Source: Streptomyces sp. P9-A4
Lineage (GTDB): Bacteria; Actinomycetota; Actinomycetes; Streptomycetales; Streptomycetaceae
DNA: 64,000 nucleotides
Reading direction: 5' to 3'
Assembly (NCBI RefSeq): GCF_036634195.1
Contig: NZ_JAZIFY010000002.1
Coordinates: 620,001 to 684,000 of the forward strand
A program made the translations under genes and the position numbers. Shown here piece by piece: positions 54,943-64,000 of the stretch. The first letter of the stretch is position 1, and every line of letters begins with the position of its first letter. Below the pieces are notes generated by a model. It had not been told where the DNA came from, did not search any database, and was given only the letters and a program-made list of their open reading frames with translations.

Positions 54943-55500
54943 GTGAGCACCATGAAGCCGCTCCGTCGTTTCGCCCGTCCCGTACCGGGCGTCCCCGGCG
55001 ACATCCTGTCCGACGTGGGATGGCCGGGAGAGGCCCGGTCCGCCGTGGGGCTGGCCGTCCTGCTGCTGGCGGCGTCGCTGACCGTCGACGCCGGCACACA
55101 CGGCCTGACGTGGCTGCGCACCGCGGGATTGATCGGCTTCGCGTCGGGGCTCCTGGTGATCCTGCTTCCCGCGCGGGTCACCGCCACACCGGACCTGCTG
55201 ATCGTACGGGGTCTGTGGGTGACCAGGACGGTCCGCACCGACCGGCTCTCGGCGATCGCCTGGCCGCCCGGAGGCACCTCGCAGCGCGTCATCCTGAGGG
55301 ATGCGGAGGGCGGGCGAGCCGAGGTCGACCTGCGGGTCCTGTCCGCCAACCCGGCGCTCTGGCTCCGGCTCGAGGCCGGCGCCCGGGCCTCCTCGCAGCG
55401 CGGCACGCTGAACCACGACACCAGCGATCTGGCCCGGCTCTCCCTCTACATCCACCGTGAGACGGCGCGGTCGGTCCTCAAGGTGTCAGGGATGGGCTAG
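54943..55500 (+). CDS. Membrane protein with PH-like domain
   Basis: This protein has 185 residues from GTG 54943 (or ATG 54952). Two hydrophobic segments (SAVGLAVLLLAASLTV and TAGLIGFASGLLVILLP) are followed by a bacterial PH-like stretch (RVTATPDLLIVRGLWVTRTV, VDLRVLSANPALWLRLE). It fits small Streptomyces membrane proteins of unknown role. It is separated by 44 bases from the GNAT gene and may end the kdpB2 unit. Confidence 0.65.
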   Translation: MSTMKPLRRFARPVPGVPGDILSDVGWPGEARSAVGLAVLLLAASLTVDAGTHGLTWLRTAGLIGFASGLLVILLPARVTATPDLLIVRGLWVTRTVRTDRLSAIAWPPGGTSQRVILRDAEGGRAEVDLRVLSANPALWLRLEAGARASSQRGTLNHDTSDLARLSLYIHRETARSVLKVSGMG

Positions 55501-55515
55501 GGTCTGTCTCTTCGA

Positions 55516-56289
55516 TCACGAGCGGAGCCAGATGGTGATGGCTGCGAACGTCACGGTGCCGAGGAAGACATGGCCGCGCTTGTCGTATCGCGTTGCCACA
55601 CCTCGAAAGCCCTTGAGCTTGTTGATCGCTCGCTCCACGACGTTGCGCTTCTTGTACCGCTCCTTGTCGAAGCCGGGAGGCCGACCGCCGTGCGAGCCGC
55701 GCTTGACGCGGTTCGTCGCCTGGTCGGCCTTCTCCGGGATCACGTGCCGGATACCCCGCTTGCGCAGGTAGGCCCGGGTCCGGCGGTTGCTGTACGCCTT
55801 ATCGGCACTGACGCTGTCCGGTCGCCTGCGGGGCCCAGGCTCTCACCTGCCGCACCACCTCCGCCAGGTGGCCAGCCAGGCCCTTCCACGCCGGATCGAT
55901 CTGGCGTTCCACCACCGCTGCCCCCTTAAGGACACGGGCGGAGGCGCTGTGCGAGCCCCGGCGGCGTGCTGATGGGCGCGCATCACCGTGGAATCGACCG
56001 AGATGTCCCAGTCGATGGTGCCCTCGGCGTCCGCGACGGCCTGCACCTGCTGGAGAAGCCGCTCCCAGGTCCCGTCGGCCGACCACTGCACATGCCTCTT
56101 GTGCACGGTTTTCCACGGACCGAACCGCTCTGGCAGATCACGCCACTGCACGCCGGTCCGCACCCGATGCAGGACCCCGTTGATCACCTGCCGGTGGTCC
56201 CGCCATCTGCCACAGCGTCCGTTGATCACCGGCAGGAGCGGCGCCAGCCGCTCCCACTCACTGTCGGTCAGATCCCCGCGGCCAGTCAT
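55516..56289 (-). mobile_element. IS5-type transposase, internally deleted and frameshifted
   Basis: From ATG 56289 the frame gives GRGDLTDSEWERLAPLLPVI, TGVQWRDLPERFGPWKTVHK and DWDISVDSTVMRAHQHAAGA, the N-terminal half with the first catalytic Asp. The C-terminal half lies in another frame: PDSVSADKAYSNRRTRAYLR and ERYKKRNVVERAINKLKGFR to the stop at 55516. About 180 bases of the centre are missing near 55840-55930 and the frames do not join, so it is inactive. Its tail matches the remnant at 23710-23935. Confidence 0.82.
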
Positions 56290-56546
56290 ATCGAGCCAAC
56301 GAGTCAGATGATCGGAGAGGCATGGTTCGGGGCAGGGCCAGTGGCACCCCAAAACGACAGGGGCTGCGCAGAAAAGGAGTTCTTGATAAACAATCTGCGA
56401 CCGCGGCGACCACGCCGTGCGCGACCTGCCCGCACCTGGATGCGTCAGTGGCGTTCGCCGGTCTGGGATGCCTGGTTGCGTAGGGTGACCGCAGCGCCGG
56501 GCAGGCAAGTGAGCCAGACCCTGGCCCCGGACGTGGGAAGGGTCGT

Positions 56547-57581
56547 GTGGTGGGCGAGGCTGAGCACGGGGACGTACCGAACGGCCGGAAGCCGGACGCG
56601 GCAGCGGCTCCCGCCAAGCAGTCGGGCGCCCATCGGTGGCTGCACATTCTCGGCGCTGTCGTAGTGGGGATCGTGCTGCCGGTCGCGGTGGCCGGGATCG
56701 TCGCCGGGCAGCTGGGTGCCCGGGCCGTGTTCCTCGGCCTGCTCCTCGGCGTCGTCGGGGCGAAGCTCGGCGGAACCCGCCGCATGCTGTACCTCGCCCC
56801 CGCGGCGGGGGTTGCGGTCGGCCTGGGCGCCCTCACCGCCTACGACTGGTGGTGGGTGGCGCTCCTCGCGGTGACCGGCGCCGTGGTGGGGGCCGGGATC
56901 GGCTTCGGCTGGCTCCCGCCGCTGCTGACGCTCGCCTTCGCCGCCACGTTCGCGGCACCGACACCGTCCGGCACCGACGCGCTGATCTCCGGGATCATGG
57001 CGGCCCTCGGTGTGGGCTACGGCATCGTGATCGCCCACCGCTTCGGCACCGCCCCTGTCATCGAAGGCGACCGCCTGCCCGTCAAGGTGGCCGCCGTGGT
57101 GGCGCTCGTGTTCGGCGCCGCCCTCGGTGCCGCGGCCGCACTCGGGGTGGCGCTCGGGTGGACCGAGCCCTACTGGGTGCCGGAGCCGATCATCATCCTC
57201 GCGCTGTACATCGTCACAGGAAAACGCGAGCGGATCCGGGGCAAGGCCATCGGCACCGCCGCCGGCGCCGCTGCCGCCCTGCCCGTGGCGATCCTCGCCC
57301 CGTCCGTCTGGGTCACCTCGGCCATCGCCACCGTCGCGTTCATCGCCGCTCTCACCCAGGCCAACAGGTACTGGCTCATGTACGGCCTCTACACCTTCGC
57401 CGTCGTCCTCGCCCTCACCTCCCCCGGCCAGGTCGCCGTCGAAGCCGAACACCGCGGCTTCGAAATCCTCGCAGGCATCGCCATCCTCGTCATCGGCCTC
57501 GCCGTCGTCCACGCCATCGGCGACCGCCTCCTGCGGCACAGCCCACAACCCGAACTCGCCACCAGCAATCAGAGCAGCTAA
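56547..57581 (+). CDS. FUSC-like integral membrane protein
   Basis: This 344-residue protein has about ten hydrophobic segments and, near residues 215-235, EPYWVPEPIIILALYIVTGK with RERIRGKAIGTAAGA, the fusaric-acid-resistance (FUSC) signature W-P/E-ii...RI-GT-aGa. FUSC proteins are linked to export of aromatic acids. GGAAGGG precedes the GTG. It stands in the cation-transport island but its own substrate is not evident. Confidence 0.8.
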   Translation: MVGEAEHGDVPNGRKPDAAAAPAKQSGAHRWLHILGAVVVGIVLPVAVAGIVAGQLGARAVFLGLLLGVVGAKLGGTRRMLYLAPAAGVAVGLGALTAYDWWWVALLAVTGAVVGAGIGFGWLPPLLTLAFAATFAAPTPSGTDALISGIMAALGVGYGIVIAHRFGTAPVIEGDRLPVKVAAVVALVFGAALGAAAALGVALGWTEPYWVPEPIIILALYIVTGKRERIRGKAIGTAAGAAAALPVAILAPSVWVTSAIATVAFIAALTQANRYWLMYGLYTFAVVLALTSPGQVAVEAEHRGFEILAGIAILVIGLAVVHAIGDRLLRHSPQPELATSNQSS

Positions 57582-57699
57582 CGGCTGCCCACACCTCGCT
57601 CGCCCCTCCTGGGCAGCAGTCACCCTCGCAGTCGGCACCATCTGGAGCAGCTCATGATCGGGGAGACACGGCCTAGATCCTTCTGCCCGTCGAGCGCTA

Positions 57700-57941
57700 G
57701 GGCCTGTCGGTCCACGTCCCAGATCCGGCCTTCGACCCGCAGCGGGCCGTCGGGTTCCAGCCTGGGCAACGGACCGCCGGCGGGCGCCGGACCGCGCCAT
57801 AACGGCAGCCGCGCAGGTCGAGGGCCTCGGTGAGGTCCTCCCGTATTCGCGCGATGAGCTCGTCGGCCGAGCAGCCGCCCGACCTCTCGACATGGCGTGC
57901 AGCCGCTCCAGATCCTGCGCGTCCGAGACCGCGGCCGTCAT
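57700..57941 (-). pseudogene. DUF4118-type membrane sensor remnant
   Basis: The minus strand reads TAAVSDAQDLERLHAMSRGR in one frame, ELIARIREDLTEALDLRGCR in a second, and PRLEPDG-like then GRIWDVDRQA in a third. In order these match the cytoplasmic part of Streptomyces DUF4118 (KdpD membrane-domain) proteins, after their membrane segments. At least two frameshifts and loss of both ends make it a pseudogene. The rest of 57582-58155 holds no gene and includes the upstream region of the transporter at 58156. Confidence 0.5.
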
Positions 57942-58155
57942 GGCGACCGCGTCCCGGAGTGACGTCCGCGTCTACGGCCTCCTCCGTGTACGGCTCAAGG
58001 CTGCCCCGCGAGCGAGACATCCGACGCCCGACCGGGCCATCTTGATGCCTTCCTGAAGCGCGGCCGGGGGTCTGCGACGGGTGTCCTGCTTAGGCTTGCC
58101 CGGCCGTCCGCACGACGGTCGAAAACGATCGCCTACGAACACACGGGGACAACCG

Positions 58156-60111
58156 ATGGCCACCACGAACGATGCTCGCACCGCCCGATTGCGAGCGTGG
58201 ATGCTGGAAGGGCTGTCCGACATGGGCAAGGGCAAACCCTCCCGCCCCAAGGAACCGGCCCCGGACGCCGGGCACAAGGGTCAGCGCTGGTGGCGGGTGA
58301 TGTGTCTGACGGGTGTCGACTACTTCTCGACCCTCGGCTACCAGCCGGGCATCGCCGCCCTGGCCGCCGGCCTCCTCTCCCCCGTGGCCACGATCGTGCT
58401 GGTGATCGTCACCCTGGCCGGCGCCCTGCCGGTCTACCGTCGGGTGGCTGAGGAGAGCCCCCATGGCGAGGGCTCGATCGCGATGCTGGCGCGCCTGCTG
58501 TCGTTCTGGAAGGGCAAGCTCTTCGTCCTCACCCTGCTGGGCTTCGCGGCGACCGACTTCCTCATCACCATCACCCTGTCGGCCGCCGACGCCTCCACCC
58601 ACCTGGTGGAGAACCCGCACCTGGAATCGGCGCTGCACGACAAGCAGGTGCTGATCACGATGATCCTCGTCGCGCTGCTCGGCGCGGTGTTCCTCAAGGG
58701 CTTCCTGGAGGCGATCGGAGTCGCCGTCGCCCTCGTCGGTATCTACCTCGCGCTGAACGTGGTCGTCGTGATCACCGGCCTCTGGCACGTCCTCACCGAG
58801 GGCCATGTCGTCACCGACTGGACCACCGCCCTGACCGCCGAGCACGGCAACGTCTTCGCGATGGTCGGCGTCGCCCTGCTCGTCTTCCCCAAGCTGGCCC
58901 TCGGTCTGTCCGGCTTCGAGACCGGCGTCGCCGTCATGCCGCACGTCCAGGGCGACCCGAGCGACACCGAGGAGAAGCCCGTAGGCCGCATCCGCGGCGC
59001 CAAGAAGCTCCTGACGACCGCCGCGCTCATCATGAGCGTCTTCCTGATCTGCACCAGCTTCATCACCACCGTCCTCATCCCGCAGAAGGAGTTCGAGTCC
59101 GGCGGCAAGGCCAACGGCCGCGCGCTCGCCTACCTGGCCCACGAGTACCTGGGCAACACCTTCGGCACCATCTACGACATCTCGACCATCCTCATCCTGT
59201 GGTTCGCCGGCGCCTCGGCCATGGCCGGCCTGCTCAACCTGATGCCGCGCTACCTGCCCAAGTACGGCATGGCCCCGCACTGGGCGCGCGCCGTGCGCCC
59301 CATGGTCATCGTCTTCACCCTCGTCGCGTTCCTCGTGACGTGGATCTTCGACGCCGACGTCGACGCCCAGGGCGGCGCGTACGCCACCGGTGTCCTCGTC
59401 CTGATCTCCTCGGCGGCCATCGCGGTGACGATCGCGGCGCGCAAGGCCGGCCAGCGCGGCTGGACCATCGGCTTCGGCATCATCTCCGCCGTCTTCCTCT
59501 ACACCACCGTCGTCAACGTCATCGAGCGTCCCGACGGCGTGAAGATCGGCGCCTGCTTCATCGCCGGCATCATCCTCATCTCCCTCCTCTCGCGCCTCGG
59601 CCGCGCCTTCGAACTACGCGTCACCCACATCGCGCTCGACGACATGGCCGAACGCTTCATCCAGGACGTCTCCCGCCGCACCCCGCGCTTCATCGCCAAC
59701 GAACCGGGCGACCGCGGCGCCGACGAGTACCGGGCGAAGAAGGACCAGATCCGCTCCGACAACGACATCCCCGGCACCGAGGACTTCGTCTTCGTCGAGG
59801 TGACGATCACCGACCCCTCCGAGTTCGAAGCCGGACTCACGGTGAAGGGCGAGGTCCTCCACGACCGCTTCCGGGTCCTGACCGTGGAGAGCTCCTCCGT
59901 CCCCAACGCCCTCGCTGCCCTGCTCCTCCACGCCCGCGACCTGACCGGCACCCGCCCGCACATCTACTTCGAGTGGACCGAGGGCAACCCCTTCGCCAAC
60001 TTCCTCCGCTTCTTCCTCTTCGGTCAGGGCGAGATCGCCCCGGTCACCCGCGAGATCCTGCGCGAGGCCGAGTCCGACCGGGACCGGCGCCCCCGCGTCC
60101 ACGTCGGCTGA
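58156..60111 (+). CDS. KimA/YdaO-like APC-superfamily potassium transporter
   Basis: This 651-residue protein has 12 membrane segments and a cytoplasmic C-terminal domain (about 500-651). The segment [20 protein letters not shown] with [20 protein letters not shown] matches KimA (YdaO), the high-affinity K+/H+ symporter of Gram-positive bacteria, rather than amino acid permeases. The tail ending in [11 protein letters not shown] is typical of the long APC group. Some streptomycete relatives are simply called amino acid permeases, so the substrate is an inference strengthened by the kdp neighbours. No c-di-AMP riboswitch was recognised upstream. Confidence 0.75.
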   Translation: MATTNDARTARLRAWMLEGLSDMGKGKPSRPKEPAPDAGHKGQRWWRVMCLTGVDYFSTLGYQPGIAALAAGLLSPVATIVLVIVTLAGALPVYRRVAEESPHGEGSIAMLARLLSFWKGKLFVLTLLGFAATDFLITITLSAADASTHLVENPHLESALHDKQVLITMILVALLGAVFLKGFLEAIGVAVALVGIYLALNVVVVITGLWHVLTEGHVVTDWTTALTAEHGNVFAMVGVALLVFPKLALGLSGFETGVAVMPHVQGDPSDTEEKPVGRIRGAKKLLTTAALIMSVFLICTSFITTVLIPQKEFESGGKANGRALAYLAHEYLGNTFGTIYDISTILILWFAGASAMAGLLNLMPRYLPKYGMAPHWARAVRPMVIVFTLVAFLVTWIFDADVDAQGGAYATGVLVLISSAAIAVTIAARKAGQRGWTIGFGIISAVFLYTTVVNVIERPDGVKIGACFIAGIILISLLSRLGRAFELRVTHIALDDMAERFIQDVSRRTPRFIANEPGDRGADEYRAKKDQIRSDNDIPGTEDFVFVEVTITDPSEFEAGLTVKGEVLHDRFRVLTVESSSVPNALAALLLHARDLTGTRPHIYFEWTEGNPFANFLRFFLFGQGEIAPVTREILREAESDRDRRPRVHVG

Positions 60112-60448
60112 CGCCGTACCCTTCGCAAGGATTCAACCGGGGCCGGCAGATCGCCGCGTCGGTGTCCCGGCGGACCGCCTGGGCGACGACCGCGCCCCGC
60201 TGGTTCTGCGGCAGCCGCTGCCACAACCGCTCCGGCTCCGCTTCCGGTATGGGCACCGTGCCCCGGGTGTCGGGGCGGGCCGCGGCGAGTTCCCGTACGT
60301 ACGCCGTGATCGCGGGCACTCTGACGTCGGCGGGGATCACAGTGCGGTCATTCGAGTGGCTGCGGGACAGCGGGAAGGCGGGCATGTGCGGATCTGGCTC
60401 GACAGCCAAGGGCGCGTCACGCCGCCTCCCTTCCGCCCGGAGGTTGCC
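60112..60448. other. Stretch without an assigned gene
   Basis: A minus-strand frame from 60409 reads RTVIPADVRVPAITAYVREL and RLPQNQRGAVVAQAVRRDTD, which looks coding but matches no family I can name. It may be a fragment. No hairpin typical of a terminator follows the transporter stop. Confidence 0.35.
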
Positions 60449-60620
60449 ATGTCCGCCCGCCTGACCACTGGCATTGCTGCTGCGGGCGCCACGGCCCTGG
60501 CTGGGGCACCCTCCTCGCTACGGCCGTGACCGGGGCTACGGCGGCCTCGTCGTGGCCGCCGCCCGTTCGTCTCGGCCCTCCCTTCGGTTCTGGCCTCGGC
60601 GGCGCATCGGGTACCGGGCG
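60449..60620 (+). pseudogene. Start of a secreted-protein gene, frameshifted in the signal peptide
   Basis: ATG 60449 is preceded by GGAGG with good spacing and opens MSARLTTGIAAAGATALAG, then hits a stop after 26 codons. Moving to the next frame gives GTLLATAVTGATAASS, which completes a signal peptide. A single missing base near 60502 explains the break. What follows (WPPPVRLGPPFGSG) has no recognised domain and soon runs into the ATPase upstream region. Confidence 0.55.
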
Positions 60621-60763
60621 CAATTCGCGGTGGCGGGGAGAGGCGCGCACGCTGGAGGTGGGTGATCGAAGAGGACTCGGGAGGTGGCGCGGCGATGCGG
60701 TGCGAGACGTCGGTCCGCCGGGCCGGTCGCATGCGACGCGCCCTCGCTTCGGAGTGAGGCGCG

Positions 60764-63553
60764 GTGTCCGCCGAGTTCGGGGAGCCGGAGCCGGCCCTGG
60801 GGCGGCTGGACCCGGAGGAGCGGGCGGAGCTGCTGCTGCGGGACCTGCGCAGTTCGCGGGACGGGCTCACGTCGCGGGAGGCCGCCCGGCGACTGGTGCA
60901 TTACGGGCCCAACATGCTGCGCCGCCGTGGTGGGCGGCGCTGGCCCCGGGAGCTGGCCCGACAGCTCACCCATCCGCTCGCCCTGCTGCTGTGGGCGGCG
61001 GCGCTGCTGGCGTGGTGGGCGGGGATCGTCGCGGTGGCGCTGGCCGTCGTGGTGGTGATCGTGGTCAACGCCGCGTTCGCGTTCGTGCAGGAGATGCAGG
61101 CCGAGCGGGCGGTGGAAGCGCTGGCGGCGTACCTTCCGGAGCGGGCGAAGGTCCTGCGGGACGGGCAGGAGCAGGTGATCGAGGCGGACCATCTGGTTCC
61201 CGGGGACGTCCTGGTGGTGGAGGAAGGAGACCGGATCTCGGCCGACGCCCGGCTGATCGCGGGCGGGGTCGAGGTCGACCTGTCCGCACTCACCGGCGAG
61301 TCGATGCCCGCCTACCGGTCCGCGGATCTGACCGATGTGCGGGTGCCCTTGCTGCAGGCCCGGGATCTGGTGTTCAGCGGAACCGCGTGCACGGAGGGCG
61401 ACGGACGGGCACTGGTCTTCGCCACCGGCATGCACACCGAGCTGGGCCGGATCGCCGCGCTGTCCGAGCGGGTGGAACGCGAGATCAGCCCGCTGGAGAG
61501 CCAGGTCAGACGAGTGGCCTGGCTGATCGCTCTGATCGCGGTGGTCACCGGCCTGGCGTTCGTGCCGGTGGCGGTGTTCGGGGCGAAGCTGCCGCTCCAC
61601 GACGCGGTCGTGTTCGCGGTCGGCCTGCTGGTGGGCAACGTCCCCGAGGGACTGCTGCCGGTGATCACCCTGGCGCTGGCCCTGGGCGGGCGCGAGCTGG
61701 TGCGGCGCGGGGCCGTGGTCAAGCGGCTCAGCGCGGTCGAGACACTGGGCTCGGCCGACGTGATCTGCACCGACAAGACCGGCACCCTGACGGAGAACCG
61801 CATGCACGTCGCCAGGGTGTGGACCGCCGCCGGGGACCAGCGGCTCCCCGACAGCGACAGCGACACCGGCACCGCGCAGGGCGGGGGCGGGGGCGGCGAC
61901 GTGGTCCTGGCCGCCCTGGCGGCGGTCATGTCCCGCTGCAACAACGCCCAGCCCGCCGCCCCCGGCAGCGCGAACGGCCCGATCGGTGACCCCACCGAGC
62001 TCGCCCTGCTGGAGGCCGCAGCCCGTCTGGGCCACGACATCAGCCCTTCGGACCGGGAGCAGGGACGTCGCCGGCAGTTCCACTTCGATCCGGTACTCAA
62101 GCTGATGTCCACCGTGGACGAGCGTGATCACGGGATGTGGGCCGACACCAAGGGCGCGCCTGAGGCCGTGGTGCAACGGTGCGACCGCGTCCTGCAGACG
62201 GACGGGAGCACGCACCCGCTCACCGATCACCTGCGCCGTCAGGTGGAAGAGCAGGTGGATTCCCTGGCCCGGCGGGGTCTGAGAGTCCTGGCCCTGGCCG
62301 AGCGCCGCCTGGATCCCTCCGCACTGCCCGAAACCCGCGCCGAAACCGAACAGGACCTGACGCTGATCGGCCTGACGGCCATGGCCGACCCCCCGCGCCC
62401 CGAGGTGGCCGAGGCCGTCACGCACTGCCACAACGCCGGCCTTCGCGTCATCATCGTGACCGGCGACCACTCCCTGACCGCCACGGCGATCGCCCGACAG
62501 GTCGGCATCGGCGGCGAACACCCCACGGTGGTCACCGGCGAGGAACTCGACCGGATGAGTGAGGACGACCTCGACCGGCTGCTGCGACACGGCGGCGAGC
62601 TGATCTTCGCCCGTAGCTCGCCCGAGGCCAAGCTACGGATCGCCGACGCGCTGCGCGCCGAGGGCCACACGGTCGCCATGACCGGCGACGGGGTCAACGA
62701 CGCGCCCGCCCTGCGCCGCGCCGACATCGGCGTGGCCATGGGCCGATCGGGCACCGATGTCGCCCGCGAAGCGGCCACCATGGTGCTCACCGACGACAAC
62801 TTCGCCACCATCGTCGCGGCCGTACGAGCCGGGCGACAGATCTACGACAACATCCGCAAGTTCATCTGCTACATCTTCGCCCACACCACCCCCGAGGTCA
62901 CACCGTTCCTGGTGTTCGCCCTGGGCGGCGGCGCGATCCCGCTCCCCCTGACCGTGATGCAGCTGCTGGCCTTCGACGTCGGCACCGAAACCCTGCCCGC
63001 CCTCGCCCTGGGCCGGGAACGGGCCGAGCCCGGCCTGATGGACCGCCCGCCGCGCCCGCGCTCCGAAGGCGTCATCCGCGGCCCGATGCTGCTGCGCGCC
63101 TGGCTCTTCCTCGGCGTCATCTGTGCCGTGCTGCAGATGACGGGGTTCTTCGCCGTCCTGATCCACGCCGGCTGGCACCTCGGCGACCCCACCGGCCCCG
63201 GCACGCCCCTTCACCACGCCTACCGCCAGGCGACCACCATGACGTTCCTGGGCATGGTGGCCGGACAGATCGGCACCGCCTTCGCCGCCCGCACCGACCA
63301 CGCCTCCCTGCGCTCCATCGGCGTGTTCACCAACCCCCTGCTGCTCTGGGGCATCGCCTTCGAACTCACCCTGGCCGCCGTGTTCATCTACGCCCCGCCC
63401 TTCCAGGACCTGCTGGGCACCGCCGCACTCACCCCCGCCATGCTCGCGTTCGTCATCCCGTTCCCCTTCCTGGTCTGGGGCGCCGACGAACTGCGACGCT
63501 GGCTGCTCCGCCGGCGCACGCCGGTCCCGGCCGCCGAGCACCCAGCCCGGTAG
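60764..63553 (+). CDS. Cation-translocating P-type ATPase (Na+/K+-type M4 motif)
   Basis: This 929-residue P2-type ATPase starts with a cation-ATPase N domain ([19 protein letters not shown]). It has TGESMPAYR, the M4 motif GNVPEGLLP (Glu295), Asp337 in [43 protein letters not shown] and C-terminal membrane segments. NVPEGLL is found in Na+/K+- and H+/K+-type pumps, while Ca2+ pumps usually have AIPEGLP. A Gly tract (GGGGGG) sits near residue 375. GTG 60764 has GGAG and GAGG upstream. It probably exports Na+ or another cation, fitting the potassium island. Confidence 0.9.
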   Translation: MSAEFGEPEPALGRLDPEERAELLLRDLRSSRDGLTSREAARRLVHYGPNMLRRRGGRRWPRELARQLTHPLALLLWAAALLAWWAGIVAVALAVVVVIVVNAAFAFVQEMQAERAVEALAAYLPERAKVLRDGQEQVIEADHLVPGDVLVVEEGDRISADARLIAGGVEVDLSALTGESMPAYRSADLTDVRVPLLQARDLVFSGTACTEGDGRALVFATGMHTELGRIAALSERVEREISPLESQVRRVAWLIALIAVVTGLAFVPVAVFGAKLPLHDAVVFAVGLLVGNVPEGLLPVITLALALGGRELVRRGAVVKRLSAVETLGSADVICTDKTGTLTENRMHVARVWTAAGDQRLPDSDSDTGTAQGGGGGGDVVLAALAAVMSRCNNAQPAAPGSANGPIGDPTELALLEAAARLGHDISPSDREQGRRRQFHFDPVLKLMSTVDERDHGMWADTKGAPEAVVQRCDRVLQTDGSTHPLTDHLRRQVEEQVDSLARRGLRVLALAERRLDPSALPETRAETEQDLTLIGLTAMADPPRPEVAEAVTHCHNAGLRVIIVTGDHSLTATAIARQVGIGGEHPTVVTGEELDRMSEDDLDRLLRHGGELIFARSSPEAKLRIADALRAEGHTVAMTGDGVNDAPALRRADIGVAMGRSGTDVAREAATMVLTDDNFATIVAAVRAGRQIYDNIRKFICYIFAHTTPEVTPFLVFALGGGAIPLPLTVMQLLAFDVGTETLPALALGRERAEPGLMDRPPRPRSEGVIRGPMLLRAWLFLGVICAVLQMTGFFAVLIHAGWHLGDPTGPGTPLHHAYRQATTMTFLGMVAGQIGTAFAARTDHASLRSIGVFTNPLLLWGIAFELTLAAVFIYAPPFQDLLGTAALTPAMLAFVIPFPFLVWGADELRRWLLRRRTPVPAAEHPAR

Positions 63554-64000
63554 CGGGCCGACCGCCCGCAGGCCCGCACCACGGGCGGCGACTCGGACCC
63601 GACGAGTTCGCCGGTCGGGCAGAAGCCGCTCACGGCTCCCGCGGTTTCCGTATTCATCGGTGCGGCGACGGCATCGCCTCGCGCGGGGCCGGAACTCCGG
63701 TGAACGCCTCGAAGACCTTGCCAGGGGTGTCCACGTCCTGCGTAACCACCGGCCGCCCCAGAAGTGGTGGCCTTCAGCCGGGTGTCCGGTGTCTGGGGTC
63801 TGGGGTCCGGTGTCTGGGGTCTCCCCAGGCCCGCCAGGGCCGAGGGGACGCATCGCAAGGCGCCGGCCGTGGATAGGCGCGTCAGAGATCCGTCAGTGGC
63901 GTATGGAGTACGTCAGCGCCGCTTCTCCTCCGTACGCGGGCCGATGCAAGATCATTCTCGGCCTCGGAACCGGGGCCGAGTGAACACCCGTGCGCGGTGG
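63554..64000. other. Window end without a recognised complete gene
   Basis: The minus strand from about 63750 reads VVTQDVDTPGKVFEAFTGVP and stops near 63657, perhaps the tail of a decayed gene; I cannot name it. A 17-bp direct repeat lies at 63785-63822. No terminator with a long stem was found after the ATPase gene. Confidence 0.4.
63785..63822. repeat. 17-bp direct repeat, two copies
   Basis: TCCGGTGTCTGGGGTCT occurs at 63785-63801 and 63806-63822, a 21-base period, inside a G/T-rich stretch made of GTCTGGG-like units. It is a slippage-type repeat outside recognised genes. Confidence 0.9.

Noticed and set aside
57582..58155. c-di-AMP (ydaO) riboswitch before the KimA-like gene
   Set aside because: I looked for it because KimA genes often have one, but did not see its conserved elements. 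A covariance-model search would decide.
1..64000. CRISPR arrays, tRNA, rRNA, prophage attachment sites, complete IS elements
   Set aside because: No regularly spaced repeats, no cloverleaf-type or rRNA-like stretches, and no transposase with both halves in frame were found on reading.

Overview
The window is very GC-rich with Streptomyces-type codon use, GTG and TTG starts, 4-base start/stop overlaps, LAL-type LuxR and TetR/MarR regulators and a class IV lanthipeptide locus. It looks like a Streptomyces chromosome segment, probably from an accessory or arm-like region: intact genes alternate with many fragments of genes (nitroreductase, pirin, methyltransferase, epimerase, EamA permease, RidA, FAD monooxygenase, molybdenum hydroxylase, DUF998, SPFH, DUF4118) and remnants of IS5-type transposases. 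No tRNA, rRNA, CRISPR array or complete insertion sequence was seen.

Bases 1-6,630 hold a nitroreductase remnant, hutD, a RimJ/RimL-type acetyltransferase, a pirin remnant, a marR-MFS efflux pair, a DUF1330 gene, and a second MFS gene bracketed by two halves of IS5-type transposases. Bases 6,680-11,330 hold an epimerase remnant and a run of three hydrolases (secreted lipase-like, alpha/beta hydrolase, type B carboxylesterase), the last two translationally coupled. Bases 11,500-16,550 are a complete venezuelin-like lanthipeptide cluster: LanL synthetase, 51-residue precursor, a hairpin likely to act as attenuator, ABC ATPase, ABC-2 permease and a 24-bp-stem terminator.

Bases 16,800-26,720 hold an amino acid permease, a secreted serine protease, a cis-prenyltransferase coupled to an MpaB/DUF2236 oxygenase with three EF-hands, a pentapeptide-repeat protein, a membrane beta-helix protein flanked by transposase debris, and an isochorismatase-like hydrolase. 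Bases 26,730-36,640 are dominated by regulators (LAL-LuxR, MarR, two TetR) with small SnoaL-like and redox proteins. Two inverted repeats are probable operators: 29,747-29,766 and 32,701-32,730.

Bases 36,200-64,000 form a potassium/cation island. On the minus strand lies a full kdp operon in the order small membrane peptide, kdpF, kdpA, kdpB, kdpC, kdpE, kdpD. Downstream of it are an exported protein and a KdpD homologue that has lost its phosphoacceptor histidine and ATP-binding motifs. Upstream lies a second, incomplete kdp set: kdpF2 fused by overlap to kdpD2, and a divergent intact kdpB2 with no kdpA or kdpC. Then come a FUSC-like membrane protein, a KimA/YdaO-like transporter and a P-type ATPase with the Na+/K+-type NVPEGLL motif. 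Three KdpD proteins, two KdpB, two KdpF and two further predicted cation transporters in 28 kb suggest an expanded potassium-sensing network. The kinase-dead KdpD, the kdpF2-kdpD2 unit and the orphan KdpB2 are the least expected parts.
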